A stretch of 64,000 nucleotides of DNA from assembly GCA_965208395.1 (NCBI GenBank), contig CBDBON010000002.1:620001-684000 (forward strand), given 5' to 3'. Below are positions 48,403 to 57,134 of this stretch, in pieces (positions within the stretch are counted from its first letter, which is position 1; the number at the start of each line of letters is the position of its first letter). The DNA comes from CBDBON01 sp965208395 (GTDB lineage: Bacteria > Chloroflexota > Dehalococcoidia > Lucifugimonadales > CBDBON01). The notes beneath the pieces were generated by a model. It was given only the letters and a program-made list of their open reading frames with translations, was not told the origin of the DNA and did not search any database. The translations under genes were made by a program, and so were the position numbers.

Positions 48403-49472
48403 GCCCGGTTCCGAGCCTGCCGACGCGGGAAAGAGTGAGGCTCGCGGTCGTCGGCGCCGGTCAGATGGGCAGGAGGCACGCGGAGCTGATCGCCGCCGCC
48501 GACTCCTCCTCGTTGGTCGGAATCAGCGACGTGGACGGGACGCGCCGCTCGGTCGCCGACGAGCTGGGGGTCACTTTCTACGAGGAGGCGGAGGCGATGC
48601 TGCGGCGGGAGAGGCCGGACGGCGTCATCATCGCAACCCCCAACGGCGACCATGCCTCCGTTGCCGAGCTCTGCGCCCGATACTCTGCGGACCTTCTCAT
48701 CGAAAAGCCGATTGCAGACACCAACGACTCGGCCGACCGGATCGTACGCGCGGCGGAGCGAGGGGGCGTACAGGTGCTGGTGGGCCACCACCGCCGTCAC
48801 AGCCCGTTCGTCGCAGCGGCGCGAGAGATCGTCAGGAGCGGCGAGATCGGCAGACTGGTGGCCGTCTCGATGCTGTGGGCGCTGCGGAAACCTGACGACT
48901 ACTATGACGTCGAGTGGAGGAGGACTCCGCCCGCGGGAGGGCCGACCCTCATAAACCTGGTCCACGAGGTGGACAGCTTACGCTTCATCTGCGGCGAGAT
49001 CGATGAAGTCTACGCTCGGGCCAGCTCTGTCGCAAGGGGGTTCGAGGTGGAAGACTCGCTCTCGATCTCCATCGCGTTTCACAATGGGGCCGTAGGATCG
49101 ATCCTGGCGTCGGATGCCACCCCCTCCCCCTGGTCGTACGAGCTGACGACCCGCGAGAACCCGCTCTACTTCTCTGCGGACGCGGACTGCTACCACTTCA
49201 TGGGCGCAGAGGGCTCGCTCTCCTTCCCCGGCATGGAGATGTGGCGCTACGAGGACCGGCACAGAACAGGTTGGCAGCATCCGCTGATCAAGACGCGGCG
49301 GGCGGTGGTCCGAGCCAACCCCCTCGTTCGGCAGCTCGAACATTTCCATCGGGTGATCAGACGGGAGGAGGAGCCGATCGTGGGCGGCGGGGACGGGAGC
49401 CGGTCGCTCGCGGTCGCCCTGGCCATTATCGAGTCGTTTCGGCGCGGGTTGCCCGTGCGGGTCACCGGGTAG
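48399..49472 (+). CDS. Gfo/Idh/MocA-family oxidoreductase
   Basis: 357 residues. LAVVGAGQMGRRHAELIAAADS is the Rossmann loop, YSADLLIEKPIADTNDSADRIV has the EKP motif (catalytic lysine), VLVGHHRRHSPFV precedes the second domain, and GGPTLINLVHEVDSLRFI is the substrate-side H-x-x-D. The start overlaps the ASPIC gene. It is a paralogue of the gene at 30765 but distant. A soluble sugar or inositol dehydrogenase coupled to a surface lipoprotein suggests uptake and oxidation of a carbohydrate-like compound; this is inference. Confidence 0.88.
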   Translation: MSPVPSLPTRERVRLAVVGAGQMGRRHAELIAAADSSSLVGISDVDGTRRSVADELGVTFYEEAEAMLRRERPDGVIIATPNGDHASVAELCARYSADLLIEKPIADTNDSADRIVRAAERGGVQVLVGHHRRHSPFVAAAREIVRSGEIGRLVAVSMLWALRKPDDYYDVEWRRTPPAGGPTLINLVHEVDSLRFICGEIDEVYARASSVARGFEVEDSLSISIAFHNGAVGSILASDATPSPWSYELTTRENPLYFSADADCYHFMGAEGSLSFPGMEMWRYEDRHRTGWQHPLIKTRRAVVRANPLVRQLEHFHRVIRREEEPIVGGGDGSRSLAVALAIIESFRRGLPVRVTG

Positions 49473-49491
49473 GCGGGCCAGGCAGCCTTCG

Positions 49492-49521
49492 TTGACACTC
49501 GTTCGCAGCCCGTGCTAACAT
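49492..49521 (+). promoter_or_regulatory. Promoter of the ilv-leu operon
   Basis: Perfect TTGACA (49492-49497) with TAACAT (49516-49521) 18 nt downstream. It sits immediately before the T-box leader. Confidence 0.65.
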
Positions 49522-49527
49522 CAGTTG

Positions 49528-49862
49528 CCTTGCGTTTTGCCGTTGATAGACGCGTTGATGGGGAGTAGTAGCACAGCCACCGGCCACCAGAGAGTCGACG
49601 ATGGTGGAAGTCGACGCTAGGAGCTGGCGAACTCGCCCCGGAGCACTTGACCTGAAGGAGACAGAGGTGATGGCGCGACAGGACGCTTCCCCACTCGGCG
49701 GGCGTTCTGCGCGCTTGGTGATCTAGACCTCATCAAGCAGTAGGGTCGGGCGGTCGGCGCCGTTACAGCTATCGAGTGTCCTCCGGCAGGCAGCCGGGGG
49801 GAAGTAGGGTGGTACCGCGGGTGGCAGATCATCCCGTCCCTTGGCCGGACGGGATTTTTTAT
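49528..49862 (+). promoter_or_regulatory. T-box leader riboswitch of the ilv-leu operon
   Basis: The conserved T-box AGGGTGGTACCGCGG lies at 49806-49820; its UGGU bulge pairs with the NCCA end of uncharged tRNA. Upstream is an approximately 200-nt structured Stem I region containing AGUA and GAA. GGCGAACUCGCC near 49627-49638 is a candidate specifier loop with CUC (Leu), as in the Bacillus ilv-leu leader. The terminator at 49831-49862 competes with the antiterminator. Leucine starvation would then raise transcription. Specifier assignment is inference. Confidence 0.85.
49831..49862 (+). terminator. Rho-independent terminator of the T-box leader
   Basis: ATCCCGTCC pairs with GGACGGGAT across CTTGGCC (9-bp stem), followed by TTTTTTAT. 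It is immediately downstream of the T-box and 48 nt before ilvB. Confidence 0.85.
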
Positions 49863-49909
49863 TTCGCAAGGTCGCCGGCGGGACTGCCGGTCGATCGGGA
49901 GGTCGAACA

Positions 49910-51631
49910 GTGTTGAAGATGAACGGGTCGCAGCTCATCTGCGAGAGTCTCCTCCGAGAGGGCGTGGACGTCGTATTTGGCCTTCCGGGCGGGGCGATTC
50001 TCCCGCTCTACCAGACGTTGCCCCAGTATCCCCAGCTTCGTCACATCCTGGTGCGCCATGAACAGGGAGCCGCTCACGCCGCCGACGGCTACGCCCGCGC
50101 CACCGGCCGTCCGGGCGTGGCATGGGCCACCTCCGGCCCCGGAGCCACCAATCTCGTGACCGGCATAGCCACGGCGCAGATGGACTCCGTGCCCGTCGTC
50201 GCCGTCGTGGGCCAGGTGATGAGAGCCGCAATAGGGAGCGACGCCTTTCAGGAGACCGACTCTACCGGCATCACGCTGCCGGTCACCAAGCACAACCATC
50301 TCGTCCTGTACGCCGAGGAGATCCCTCAGGTCGTTAAGGAGATGTTCCACATCGCATCCACGGGTCGTCCGGGGCCGGTGCTGATAGACGTCCCAAAGGA
50401 CGTTCAGACCGACGAGGTGACGCTGCCGTTCGACAGCTTCGACGAGTACTACGAGCGCGTGGAGATGGACCTGCCGGGCTACAGGCCGACGATGGAGGGC
50501 AGCGGACGGCAGATCAAGAAGGCCGCCGAGCTGATAGACCAGGCGGAGCGTCCGGTGATCCTCGCCGGCCACGGCGTCATATTCTCGGAGGCGTTCGCCG
50601 AGGTCAGGGAGCTGGCCGAGAAGGCCCAGATACCGGTCATCACGACTCTCCTCGGCATCAGCGGCTTCCCCGATGACCATGTCCTCTGCGTCGGCATGCC
50701 CGGGATGCACGGCATGGCCTACGCCAGCCTGGCGATAGAGGAGGCGGACCTGCTCATCGCGCTCGGGATGCGGTTCGACGACCGGATCACCGGCAGGCCG
50801 AGCTCCTTCGCCACACGCTCCAAGAAGATCCACGTGGATATCGACCCTTCCGAGATCGGCAAGAACGTGCAGGTCGACGTCCCGATCGTGGGCGACGTAA
50901 AGCGTGTCCTGCGAAAGCTGAATCCCCGTGTGGCGGAGAGCACCCATACCGAGTGGTTGCATCGCATAGAGAGGCTCAAGGCCGAGCATCCGTCGATGAG
51001 AATCAGGGAGACCGACAAGCTCCTGCCGCAGTACATAATGAGAGAGCTCTCGAAGGCGACGGGCGGTGAGGCGATCATAGTTACCGGCGTCGGCCAGCAT
51101 CAGATGTGGGCGGCGCAGCACTACACCTACAAGCACCCCCGGACGCTCATAACCTCCGGCGGGTCCGGCGCGATGGGCTATGAGGTACCGGGCGCGATGG
51201 GCGCCCAGGTGGGGGCACCCGACCGCGTCGTCTGGTCGGTCGCGGGCGACGGGGGCTTCCAGATGACGATGGCCGAGCTGGCGACGATTGCGGAAAACAG
51301 GATCCCGGTCAAGTTCGCGATCATGAACAACAACTATCTCGGAATGGTGAGGCAGTGGCAGGAGTTCTTCTACGACTCGGACTACGTAGCCACCGCCTAC
51401 ACCGGCAACCCCGACTTCGTCAAGCTGGCCGAGGCGTTCGGGATCATGGGTATCCGCGTGACCGACAAGATGCAGGTACGGCCCTCCATCGAGCAGGCGA
51501 ACGCGCACGACGGGCCGGTCGTGGTCGACTTCGTCGTCGAGGAGGAGGAGAACGTCTACCCGATGATAAAGGCGGGCGGCACGATCGACGATCTGGTGGA
51601 GGAGCCGGTGCCCGAGAGGTTGCGGAGATGA
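49910..51631 (+). CDS. ilvB: Acetolactate synthase, large (catalytic) subunit
   Basis: 573 residues from GTG 49910, which has GGGAGG 7 nt upstream; TTG 49913 and ATG 49919 are later options. It condenses pyruvate with pyruvate or 2-oxobutyrate. The N-terminal domain has EGVDVVFGLPGGAILPLYQ with the activating glutamate in the HEQGAAHAADGYARATG stretch. The FAD-like middle domain has ITTLLGISGFPDDH, and the thiamine diphosphate motif GDGGFQMTMAELATI...MNNNYLGMVRQWQ completes it. First gene of the operon; translationally coupled to ilvN by 4 nt. Confidence 0.97.
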   Translation: MLKMNGSQLICESLLREGVDVVFGLPGGAILPLYQTLPQYPQLRHILVRHEQGAAHAADGYARATGRPGVAWATSGPGATNLVTGIATAQMDSVPVVAVVGQVMRAAIGSDAFQETDSTGITLPVTKHNHLVLYAEEIPQVVKEMFHIASTGRPGPVLIDVPKDVQTDEVTLPFDSFDEYYERVEMDLPGYRPTMEGSGRQIKKAAELIDQAERPVILAGHGVIFSEAFAEVRELAEKAQIPVITTLLGISGFPDDHVLCVGMPGMHGMAYASLAIEEADLLIALGMRFDDRITGRPSSFATRSKKIHVDIDPSEIGKNVQVDVPIVGDVKRVLRKLNPRVAESTHTEWLHRIERLKAEHPSMRIRETDKLLPQYIMRELSKATGGEAIIVTGVGQHQMWAAQHYTYKHPRTLITSGGSGAMGYEVPGAMGAQVGAPDRVVWSVAGDGGFQMTMAELATIAENRIPVKFAIMNNNYLGMVRQWQEFFYDSDYVATAYTGNPDFVKLAEAFGIMGIRVTDKMQVRPSIEQANAHDGPVVVDFVVEEEENVYPMIKAGGTIDDLVEEPVPERLRR

Positions 51632-52194
51632 TGAACAACCATGTGAGTCCGAAGCAGACGATAAGCGCCCTCGTCAGGGACAAGCCGGGCGTCCTCAACA
51701 GGATATCGAGCATGTTTCGCAGGCGGGGCTTCAACATCGCCAGCCTCGCGGTCGGCCACAGCGAGGAGTTCGACCTTTCCAGGATGACCTTCGTCGTCGA
51801 GGGCGACGACCATACGGTCGAGCAGGTGACGAAGAACCTTCACAAGCTGATCGACGTCATCAAGGTGACGAACGTCGCCCCCGAGAACGTGGTCTCGAGG
51901 GAGCTGGCCCTCATCAAGCTACAGGCCGATGACGAGTCTCGGGCCGGGATCGTCCAGGTGGTCGAGATATTCAACGGCAAGATAGTGGGCATCGCGCCCG
52001 ACCACGTGATCATCGAGATCACCGGAGACCAGGACAAGATCGAGTCCTTCCTCGGACTGGTCAAGCGGTTCGGCCTCATCGAGGTGATGCGGACCGGCTC
52101 TATCGTCATGGAGCGCTGGATGGGGAGCCTCCACGGAGACCAGGAAAGCATGAGGAGATCCCGAAGAGGGTGGGGCGAGGCGGCGTCCGTATAG
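51628..52194 (+). CDS. ilvN: Acetolactate synthase, small regulatory subunit
   Basis: 188 residues with an N-terminal ACT domain (TISALVRDKPGVLNRISSMFRRRGFNIASLAVG), which binds valine for feedback inhibition, followed by the conserved C-terminal domain (ALIKLQADDESRAGIVQVVEIFNGKIVGI...GLIEVMRTGSI). ATG 51628 overlaps the ilvB stop. Length is typical of IlvN/IlvH. The last 25 residues are charged and family-variable. Confidence 0.96.
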   Translation: MMNNHVSPKQTISALVRDKPGVLNRISSMFRRRGFNIASLAVGHSEEFDLSRMTFVVEGDDHTVEQVTKNLHKLIDVIKVTNVAPENVVSRELALIKLQADDESRAGIVQVVEIFNGKIVGIAPDHVIIEITGDQDKIESFLGLVKRFGLIEVMRTGSIVMERWMGSLHGDQESMRRSRRGWGEAASV

Positions 52195-52226
52195 CATATC
52201 GGTATCAGACCGGGGAGAAAAATCGA

Positions 52227-53225
52227 ATGGCCAAGATGTACTACGAGAGTGACGCCGACATGTCGCTGCTCAGCGACATGACCATCGGCGTCATCGGATA
52301 TGGAAGCCAGGGGCACGCCCACGCGCTGAACCTCAAGGACAGCGGCCAGAACGTCATGGTCGGTCTCTACGAAGGAAGCAAGAGCTGGACGAATGCCGAA
52401 GAGGACGGACTCGAGGTCGCGGAGGTAGCGGATGTCGCGGCCCGGTCCGACATCGTCATGCTCCTGGCCCCGGACCACGTCCAGTCTTCCATATACCGGG
52501 AGTCTATCGAGCCGCACATGCTGCCGGGGAAGACGCTCATGTTCGGCCACGGCTTCAACATCCACTACCGCGCGATCGTGCCGCCTAAGGAGGTGGACGT
52601 CTCGATGGTGGCGCCGAAGGCGCCGGGACACCGGATGCGCGAGGTCTTCACACGGGGGTCGGGCGTGCCCGGACTGCTGGCCATCCACCAGGACGCCTCC
52701 GGAGACGCGGCGCAGGTGGGCCTCGCCTACGCTCGCGGGGTAGGCTGCACGCGGGCTGGCGTCCTGGAGACGACCTTCAAGGAGGAGACGGAGACAGACC
52801 TGTTCGGCGAGCAGACGGTGCTGTGCGGCGGCGTGACGGCGCTGATCAAGGCGGCCTTCGAGACGATGGTCGAGGCCGGCTATCAGCCGGAGTCGGCCTA
52901 CTTCGAGTGCATGCACGAGCTCAAGCTGATCGTCGACCTGCTCTACCAGGGCGGCATGGAGTACATGCGCTACTCGGTAAGCGACACCGCCGAGTACGGC
53001 GACTACACGCGCGGCCCGGCGGTCATCGACGAGCGCGTCAAGGAGAATATGAAGCGAGTGCTCGAGGCGGTCCAGGACGGCAGCTTCGCAAGAGAGTGGA
53101 TCACCGAGAACGACGAGGGCCGGCCGCGCTTCAACAGGCTCCGCCAGGAGAACGCCGAGCACCCCATCGAGAGCGTCGGCAAGGAGCTCCGGGGAATGAT
53201 GTCGTTCCTGAAGGACGCGGACTAG
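52227..53225 (+). CDS. ilvC: Ketol-acid reductoisomerase
   Basis: 332 residues, the short class I form. It converts acetolactate to dihydroxy acids with NADPH and Mg2+. IGVIGYGSQGHAHALNLKDSG is the Rossmann motif, FGHGFNIHY and PKAPGHRMR border the cofactor, and ETDLFGEQTVLCGG holds the metal-binding Asp and Glu. YFECMHELKLIVDLLYQGGMEYM is the helix bundle with the second Glu. ATG 52227 with GGGGAG 12 nt upstream. Confidence 0.97.
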   Translation: MAKMYYESDADMSLLSDMTIGVIGYGSQGHAHALNLKDSGQNVMVGLYEGSKSWTNAEEDGLEVAEVADVAARSDIVMLLAPDHVQSSIYRESIEPHMLPGKTLMFGHGFNIHYRAIVPPKEVDVSMVAPKAPGHRMREVFTRGSGVPGLLAIHQDASGDAAQVGLAYARGVGCTRAGVLETTFKEETETDLFGEQTVLCGGVTALIKAAFETMVEAGYQPESAYFECMHELKLIVDLLYQGGMEYMRYSVSDTAEYGDYTRGPAVIDERVKENMKRVLEAVQDGSFAREWITENDEGRPRFNRLRQENAEHPIESVGKELRGMMSFLKDAD

Positions 53226-53353
53226 GGGTCGGAGATGTACCGCACGGAGGCAATCTACGCAGTTCGCCGCGATGGCCGGGTCTTGGCATGGCTCGGTCAG
53301 GCGGACTGCGTTGTCCTTGAGTAGTCCTGTTATATCCCGTTCGTCCCGTATCT

Positions 53354-53381
53354 GGACTCCGGCTTCCGCCGGAGTGACGGA
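53354..53381. repeat. REP-like palindrome TGGACTCCGGC...GCCGGAGTGACGG
   Basis: CTCCGGC (53357-53363) pairs with GCCGGAG (53368-53374) across TTCC. Same TGGAYTCCGGC-GCCGGARTG pattern as at 46111. It lies between ilvC and leuA, next to a truncated GAAGCTCGGTCGAAGG stretch. Confidence 0.7.
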
Positions 53382-53444
53382 GGCAGTGGACTTCGGGAAG
53401 CTCGGTCGAAGGGATTCGGCTAAAGGACTACCTGGAGGAAGAAA

Positions 53445-55001
53445 ATGGTAACCGAAGACAAGGTAATGATTTTCGACACGACGCTGCGCGACGGCGAGCA
53501 GTCGGCGGGGATCGGACTCACTCTCGACGAGAAGCTCGAGATCGCCCGCCAGCTCGACAGGCTGGGCGTGGACATCATCGAAGCCGGATTCGCCGCGAGC
53601 TCCCCCGGGGACTTCGAGGCCGTCTCGGCCATCGCCGGGGAGCTGCGCCGTCCGGTCATAGCCTCTCTGGCCCGCTGCGTCCCGGGCGACATCGACGCCG
53701 CCTGGGAGGCTATCCGAGGCGCCGAGCGTCCCCGCATTCACACCTTCATCTCAAGCTCCGACAGCCACCTGATGGACCTGCTGAGGAAGAATCCCGAGGA
53801 GGTGCTCGACCAGGCCGTCAACTCCGTGGAGCGAGCGCGGCGTCTGTGCGCCGACGTAGAGTTCTCGCCGATGGACGCGACCCGCACCGACCTGGAGTAC
53901 CTGTACCGGATGCTCGAGGCCTGCATCGCCGCCGGGGCGACCACGGTGAACATCCCGGACACGGTCGGCTACGCCCTTCCGTCCGAGTTCGCCGAGCGCA
54001 TTCGCCTCATCAGGGAAAACGTTCCCAACATCGACAAGGCGGTGATCAGCGTCCACTGCCACAACGACCTCGGCAACGCGGCGCCGAACAGCATCGCGGC
54101 CATCGTGGAAGGTGCGCGGCAGGTCGAGGGATGCATCAACGGTCTCGGCGAGCGTGCCGGCAACGCCTCGCTCGAAGAGGTCATCATGACGATCGAGACG
54201 CGGGGCGACGCGCTTGGCGTCTCGACCAGCATCGACACGCGACAGATATACCGCACCAGCCGCCTGGTCAGCGACATCACCGGCTTTCCTGTCCAGCCAA
54301 ACAAGGCGGTCGTCGGCGCAAACGCCTTCAGACACGCCTCTGGCATCCACCAGGACGGAGTCATCAAGGCTCGCACGACCTTCGAGATCATGGACCCACA
54401 GTCGGTCGGATGGCCGAGCAGCACCCTGGTGTTGGGCAAACTGAGCGGCCGGGCCGGGCTGCGGTCGCGGCTCGAGGAGTTGGGGTTCAAGCTCGATCAA
54501 CAGCAGTTGGACGAGGCGTTCCAAGCGTTCAAGACGCTGGCCGACCGGAAGCGCGAGGTGACTGACGCCGATCTGATGTCGCTGATGTCTAGCCAGCGCC
54601 GGCAGCAGGACGTCGAACAGGTCTACCGGCTCGACCATGTTCAGGTCACGTGCGGCAACCAGGAGATTCCCACCGCGACGGTGAGACTAGTCAACCCTGA
54701 GGGCGGAACGGAGACGGACGCCGCTACCGGCACCGGCCCTGTGGACGCCGTATACCAGGCGATCAACCGGATCGTGGGGGTGCCCAACACCCTCTCGGAG
54801 TTCCGTGTCGACGCCGTGACCGAGGGTATCGACGCCCTCGGAGACGTGACCATCCGCATCCGGCAGAACGGAAACACCTTCGTGGGCCGGGGATCGGACA
54901 CCGACATCATAGTCGCGAGCGCCAAGGCCTACATGAACGCTCTCAACCGCCTTCTGGCGACCGGGGAGCATACGGCCTCTCCCGGCGAGCCGTCCTGGTA
55001 G
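53445..55001 (+). CDS. leuA: 2-isopropylmalate synthase
   Basis: 518 residues. It joins acetyl-CoA and 2-ketoisovalerate, the first step to leucine. MIFDTTLRDGEQSAGIGLTLDEKLEIARQL holds the metal-binding DTTLRDGEQ, VHCHNDLGNAAPNSIAAIVEGARQVEGCINGLGERAGN is the HxH and GERAGN motif, and QPNKAVVGANAFRHASGIHQDGV marks true LeuA. The C-terminal domain (about 390-510) is the leucine-binding regulatory domain. ATG 53445 after GAGGAAG. A 219-nt gap with a palindrome separates it from ilvC. Confidence 0.96.
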   Translation: MVTEDKVMIFDTTLRDGEQSAGIGLTLDEKLEIARQLDRLGVDIIEAGFAASSPGDFEAVSAIAGELRRPVIASLARCVPGDIDAAWEAIRGAERPRIHTFISSSDSHLMDLLRKNPEEVLDQAVNSVERARRLCADVEFSPMDATRTDLEYLYRMLEACIAAGATTVNIPDTVGYALPSEFAERIRLIRENVPNIDKAVISVHCHNDLGNAAPNSIAAIVEGARQVEGCINGLGERAGNASLEEVIMTIETRGDALGVSTSIDTRQIYRTSRLVSDITGFPVQPNKAVVGANAFRHASGIHQDGVIKARTTFEIMDPQSVGWPSSTLVLGKLSGRAGLRSRLEELGFKLDQQQLDEAFQAFKTLADRKREVTDADLMSLMSSQRRQQDVEQVYRLDHVQVTCGNQEIPTATVRLVNPEGGTETDAATGTGPVDAVYQAINRIVGVPNTLSEFRVDAVTEGIDALGDVTIRIRQNGNTFVGRGSDTDIIVASAKAYMNALNRLLATGEHTASPGEPSW

Positions 55002-55027
55002 ACCCCTGCACTCGGACAGGAGCACTC

Positions 55028-56428
55028 ATGCCCGCCAAGACGATGTTCGAGAAGATATGGGACGCCCACGTCGTCCACGAGGAGGGGGGGCAGCCGTCGG
55101 TCCTCTACGTCGATCTGCACCTGGTTCATGAGGTAACGTCTCCACAGGCCTTCGACGGACTGCGCATGGCCGGACGGAGGGTGCGCCGTCCCGACCTGAC
55201 GGTGGCCACAGCGGATCACAACACGCCGACGTGGGATATCTCTCTTCCAGTTACAGACCCGATCTCGAAGCAGCAGTTGGAGGCGCTGTCACGGAACTGC
55301 GAGGAGTTCGGCATCACCCTCTACGACCGATACAGCCCCCTGCAGGGGATCGTGCACGTCATCGGCCCCGAGCAGGGCCATACGCAGCCCGGCAAGGTGA
55401 TCGTCTGCGGCGACAGCCACACATCCACGCACGGGGCCTTCGGGGCCTTCGCGCTGGGCATCGGCACGACGCAGGTCGAGCTCGTGCTGGCGACCCAGTG
55501 CATCGTCCAGCCGAAGATGAGGACTATGGAGGTCAGAATAGACGGCCCGCTTCCGAAAGGCGTCGCCGCCAAGGACGTCGTTCTGGGCGTGATCGGGAGA
55601 ATAGGGGTGGATGGAGGCACCGGATACGTGATCGAGTATACCGGCGAGGGGATCAGGTCTCTCTCCATGGAGGGGCGCATGACCGTGTGCAACATGTCGA
55701 TCGAGGCCGGGGCCCGTGCGGGCATGGTGGCCCCGGACGATACGACGTTCGATTATATGCGCGGGCGTCCCAACGTCCCGCAGGGCTCCGCCTTCGACGC
55801 CGCGGTCGAGGAGTGGCGGGCCCTCCCGACCGACCCGGGCGCCCAGTACGACCAGGTCGTCCGAATAGACGCGGCCGAGCTGCAGCCCTTCGTGACCTGG
55901 GGCACCAACCCGGGCATGGTCGTCCCGGTGACGGGCGCAGTGCCGGACCCGGCCTCCTTCGACGACGCCGGGGACGTCGCGGCGGCCGAGCGCGCGCTGG
56001 AGTACATGGCCCTGGAGCCGGGCACTCGGATCGAGGATATACCCATCGACAGGGTGTTCCTGGGATCGTGCACCAACTCACGCATCGAGGACCTCAGAGC
56101 TGCGGCCGAGGTGGTCAGAGGCCGGAGCGTGAACGAGAGCGTCCACGCGATGGTGGTGCCGGGTTCCGACGCAGTCAAGAGACAGGCCGAAGAGGAGGGG
56201 CTCGACGGGATATTCAGGGACGCCGGCTTCGACTGGCGGGTCGCGGGGTGCTCGATGTGCCTAGGCATGAACCCGGACATCCTCGAACCCGGTCAGCGCT
56301 GCGCGTCCACATCCAATCGCAACTTCGAGGGCAGGCAGGGAAAGGGTGGGCGCACCCACCTGGTCAGCCCTCAGATGGCCGCCGCCGCCGCCATTACCGG
56401 CCATTTCGTCGACATCCGCGAGTGGTAG
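55028..56428 (+). CDS. leuC: 3-isopropylmalate dehydratase, large subunit
   Basis: 466-residue aconitase-family subunit. TMFEKIWDAHVVHEE starts the domain. HTSTHGAFGAFALGIGTTQVELVLATQC is the substrate region. The 4Fe-4S ligands are the cysteine of FLGSCTNSRIEDLRAAAEVV and the two of AGCSMCLGMNPDILEPG. RCASTSNRNFEGRQGKGGRTHLVSPQMAAAAAI closes the signature. ATG 55028 with AGGAG 7 nt upstream. It works with LeuD at 56517. Confidence 0.97.
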   Translation: MPAKTMFEKIWDAHVVHEEGGQPSVLYVDLHLVHEVTSPQAFDGLRMAGRRVRRPDLTVATADHNTPTWDISLPVTDPISKQQLEALSRNCEEFGITLYDRYSPLQGIVHVIGPEQGHTQPGKVIVCGDSHTSTHGAFGAFALGIGTTQVELVLATQCIVQPKMRTMEVRIDGPLPKGVAAKDVVLGVIGRIGVDGGTGYVIEYTGEGIRSLSMEGRMTVCNMSIEAGARAGMVAPDDTTFDYMRGRPNVPQGSAFDAAVEEWRALPTDPGAQYDQVVRIDAAELQPFVTWGTNPGMVVPVTGAVPDPASFDDAGDVAAAERALEYMALEPGTRIEDIPIDRVFLGSCTNSRIEDLRAAAEVVRGRSVNESVHAMVVPGSDAVKRQAEEEGLDGIFRDAGFDWRVAGCSMCLGMNPDILEPGQRCASTSNRNFEGRQGKGGRTHLVSPQMAAAAAITGHFVDIREW

Positions 56429-56516
56429 CGGCTGACCGGAGTTGGAGCGCATGGCGTTGCAGACGAATGAGAACGCACAGACCGCAAGAGAGTCTCTTGT
56501 CGACTGAGGATTAATC

Positions 56517-57134
56517 GTGGAACCCTTCGTAACACACACCGGTATTGTCGCGCCCCTGGACCGTGTCAACGTCGATACCGATCAGATCATCCCGAAGCAG
56601 TTCCTGAAGCGGATCGAGCGCACCGGCTTCGGGCAGTTCCTCTTCTTCGATTGGCGTTTGAATGAAGACGGCACGCCGAACCCGGACTTCGTACTCAACC
56701 ACCCTGGCTACGAAGGGGCGTCCATCCTTGTCGCGGGGCGCAACTTCGGCTCCGGCTCTTCGCGCGAGCACGCGCCGTGGGCGCTGCTCGATTTCGGCTT
56801 CCGGTGCATCATCGCCCCCAGCTATGCCGACATCTTCCAGAAGAACTGCTTCGAAAACGGGATCGCGCCGGTCATACTGCCGGAGGACCTCGTTGGCAGG
56901 TTGATCTCACGGGCAGCGAGCGACCCGGGGTATCAACTGGAGGTGGACCTAGAGGCGTGCAGGATAGGAGACGGCGAGGACTTCGACGTCGCCTTCAACA
57001 TGCACCCGGACCCCGAAACGCACGACTTCAGACGCTACTGCCTGTTGAACGGTCTGGACGAGGTGGACCTCGTCCTACGACACGAGGAGAAGATCGCCGA
57101 CTTCGAGCGGCGGAGGCGGGCTAGCGCTTCCTAG
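56517..57134 (+). CDS. leuD: 3-isopropylmalate dehydratase, small subunit
   Basis: 205 residues. THTGIVAPLDRVNVDTDQIIPKQFLKRI, LNHPGYEGASILVAGRNFGSGSSREHAPWALLDFGFRCIIAPSYADIFQKNCFENGIAPV is the diagnostic YGxGSSRE and nearby stretch. Length is normal. It starts with GTG at 56517, 88 nt after leuC. Its last 14 nt overlap the 3' end of the convergent accDA gene. No leuB follows in this operon. Confidence 0.95.
   Translation: MEPFVTHTGIVAPLDRVNVDTDQIIPKQFLKRIERTGFGQFLFFDWRLNEDGTPNPDFVLNHPGYEGASILVAGRNFGSGSSREHAPWALLDFGFRCIIAPSYADIFQKNCFENGIAPVILPEDLVGRLISRAASDPGYQLEVDLEACRIGDGEDFDVAFNMHPDPETHDFRRYCLLNGLDEVDLVLRHEEKIADFERRRRASAS

Noticed and set aside
49859..51508. 549-residue minus-strand frame opposite ilvB
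   Set aside because: It is a shadow of ilvB: Arg/His/Leu-rich composition and no domain, against a complete acetolactate synthase on the other strand.
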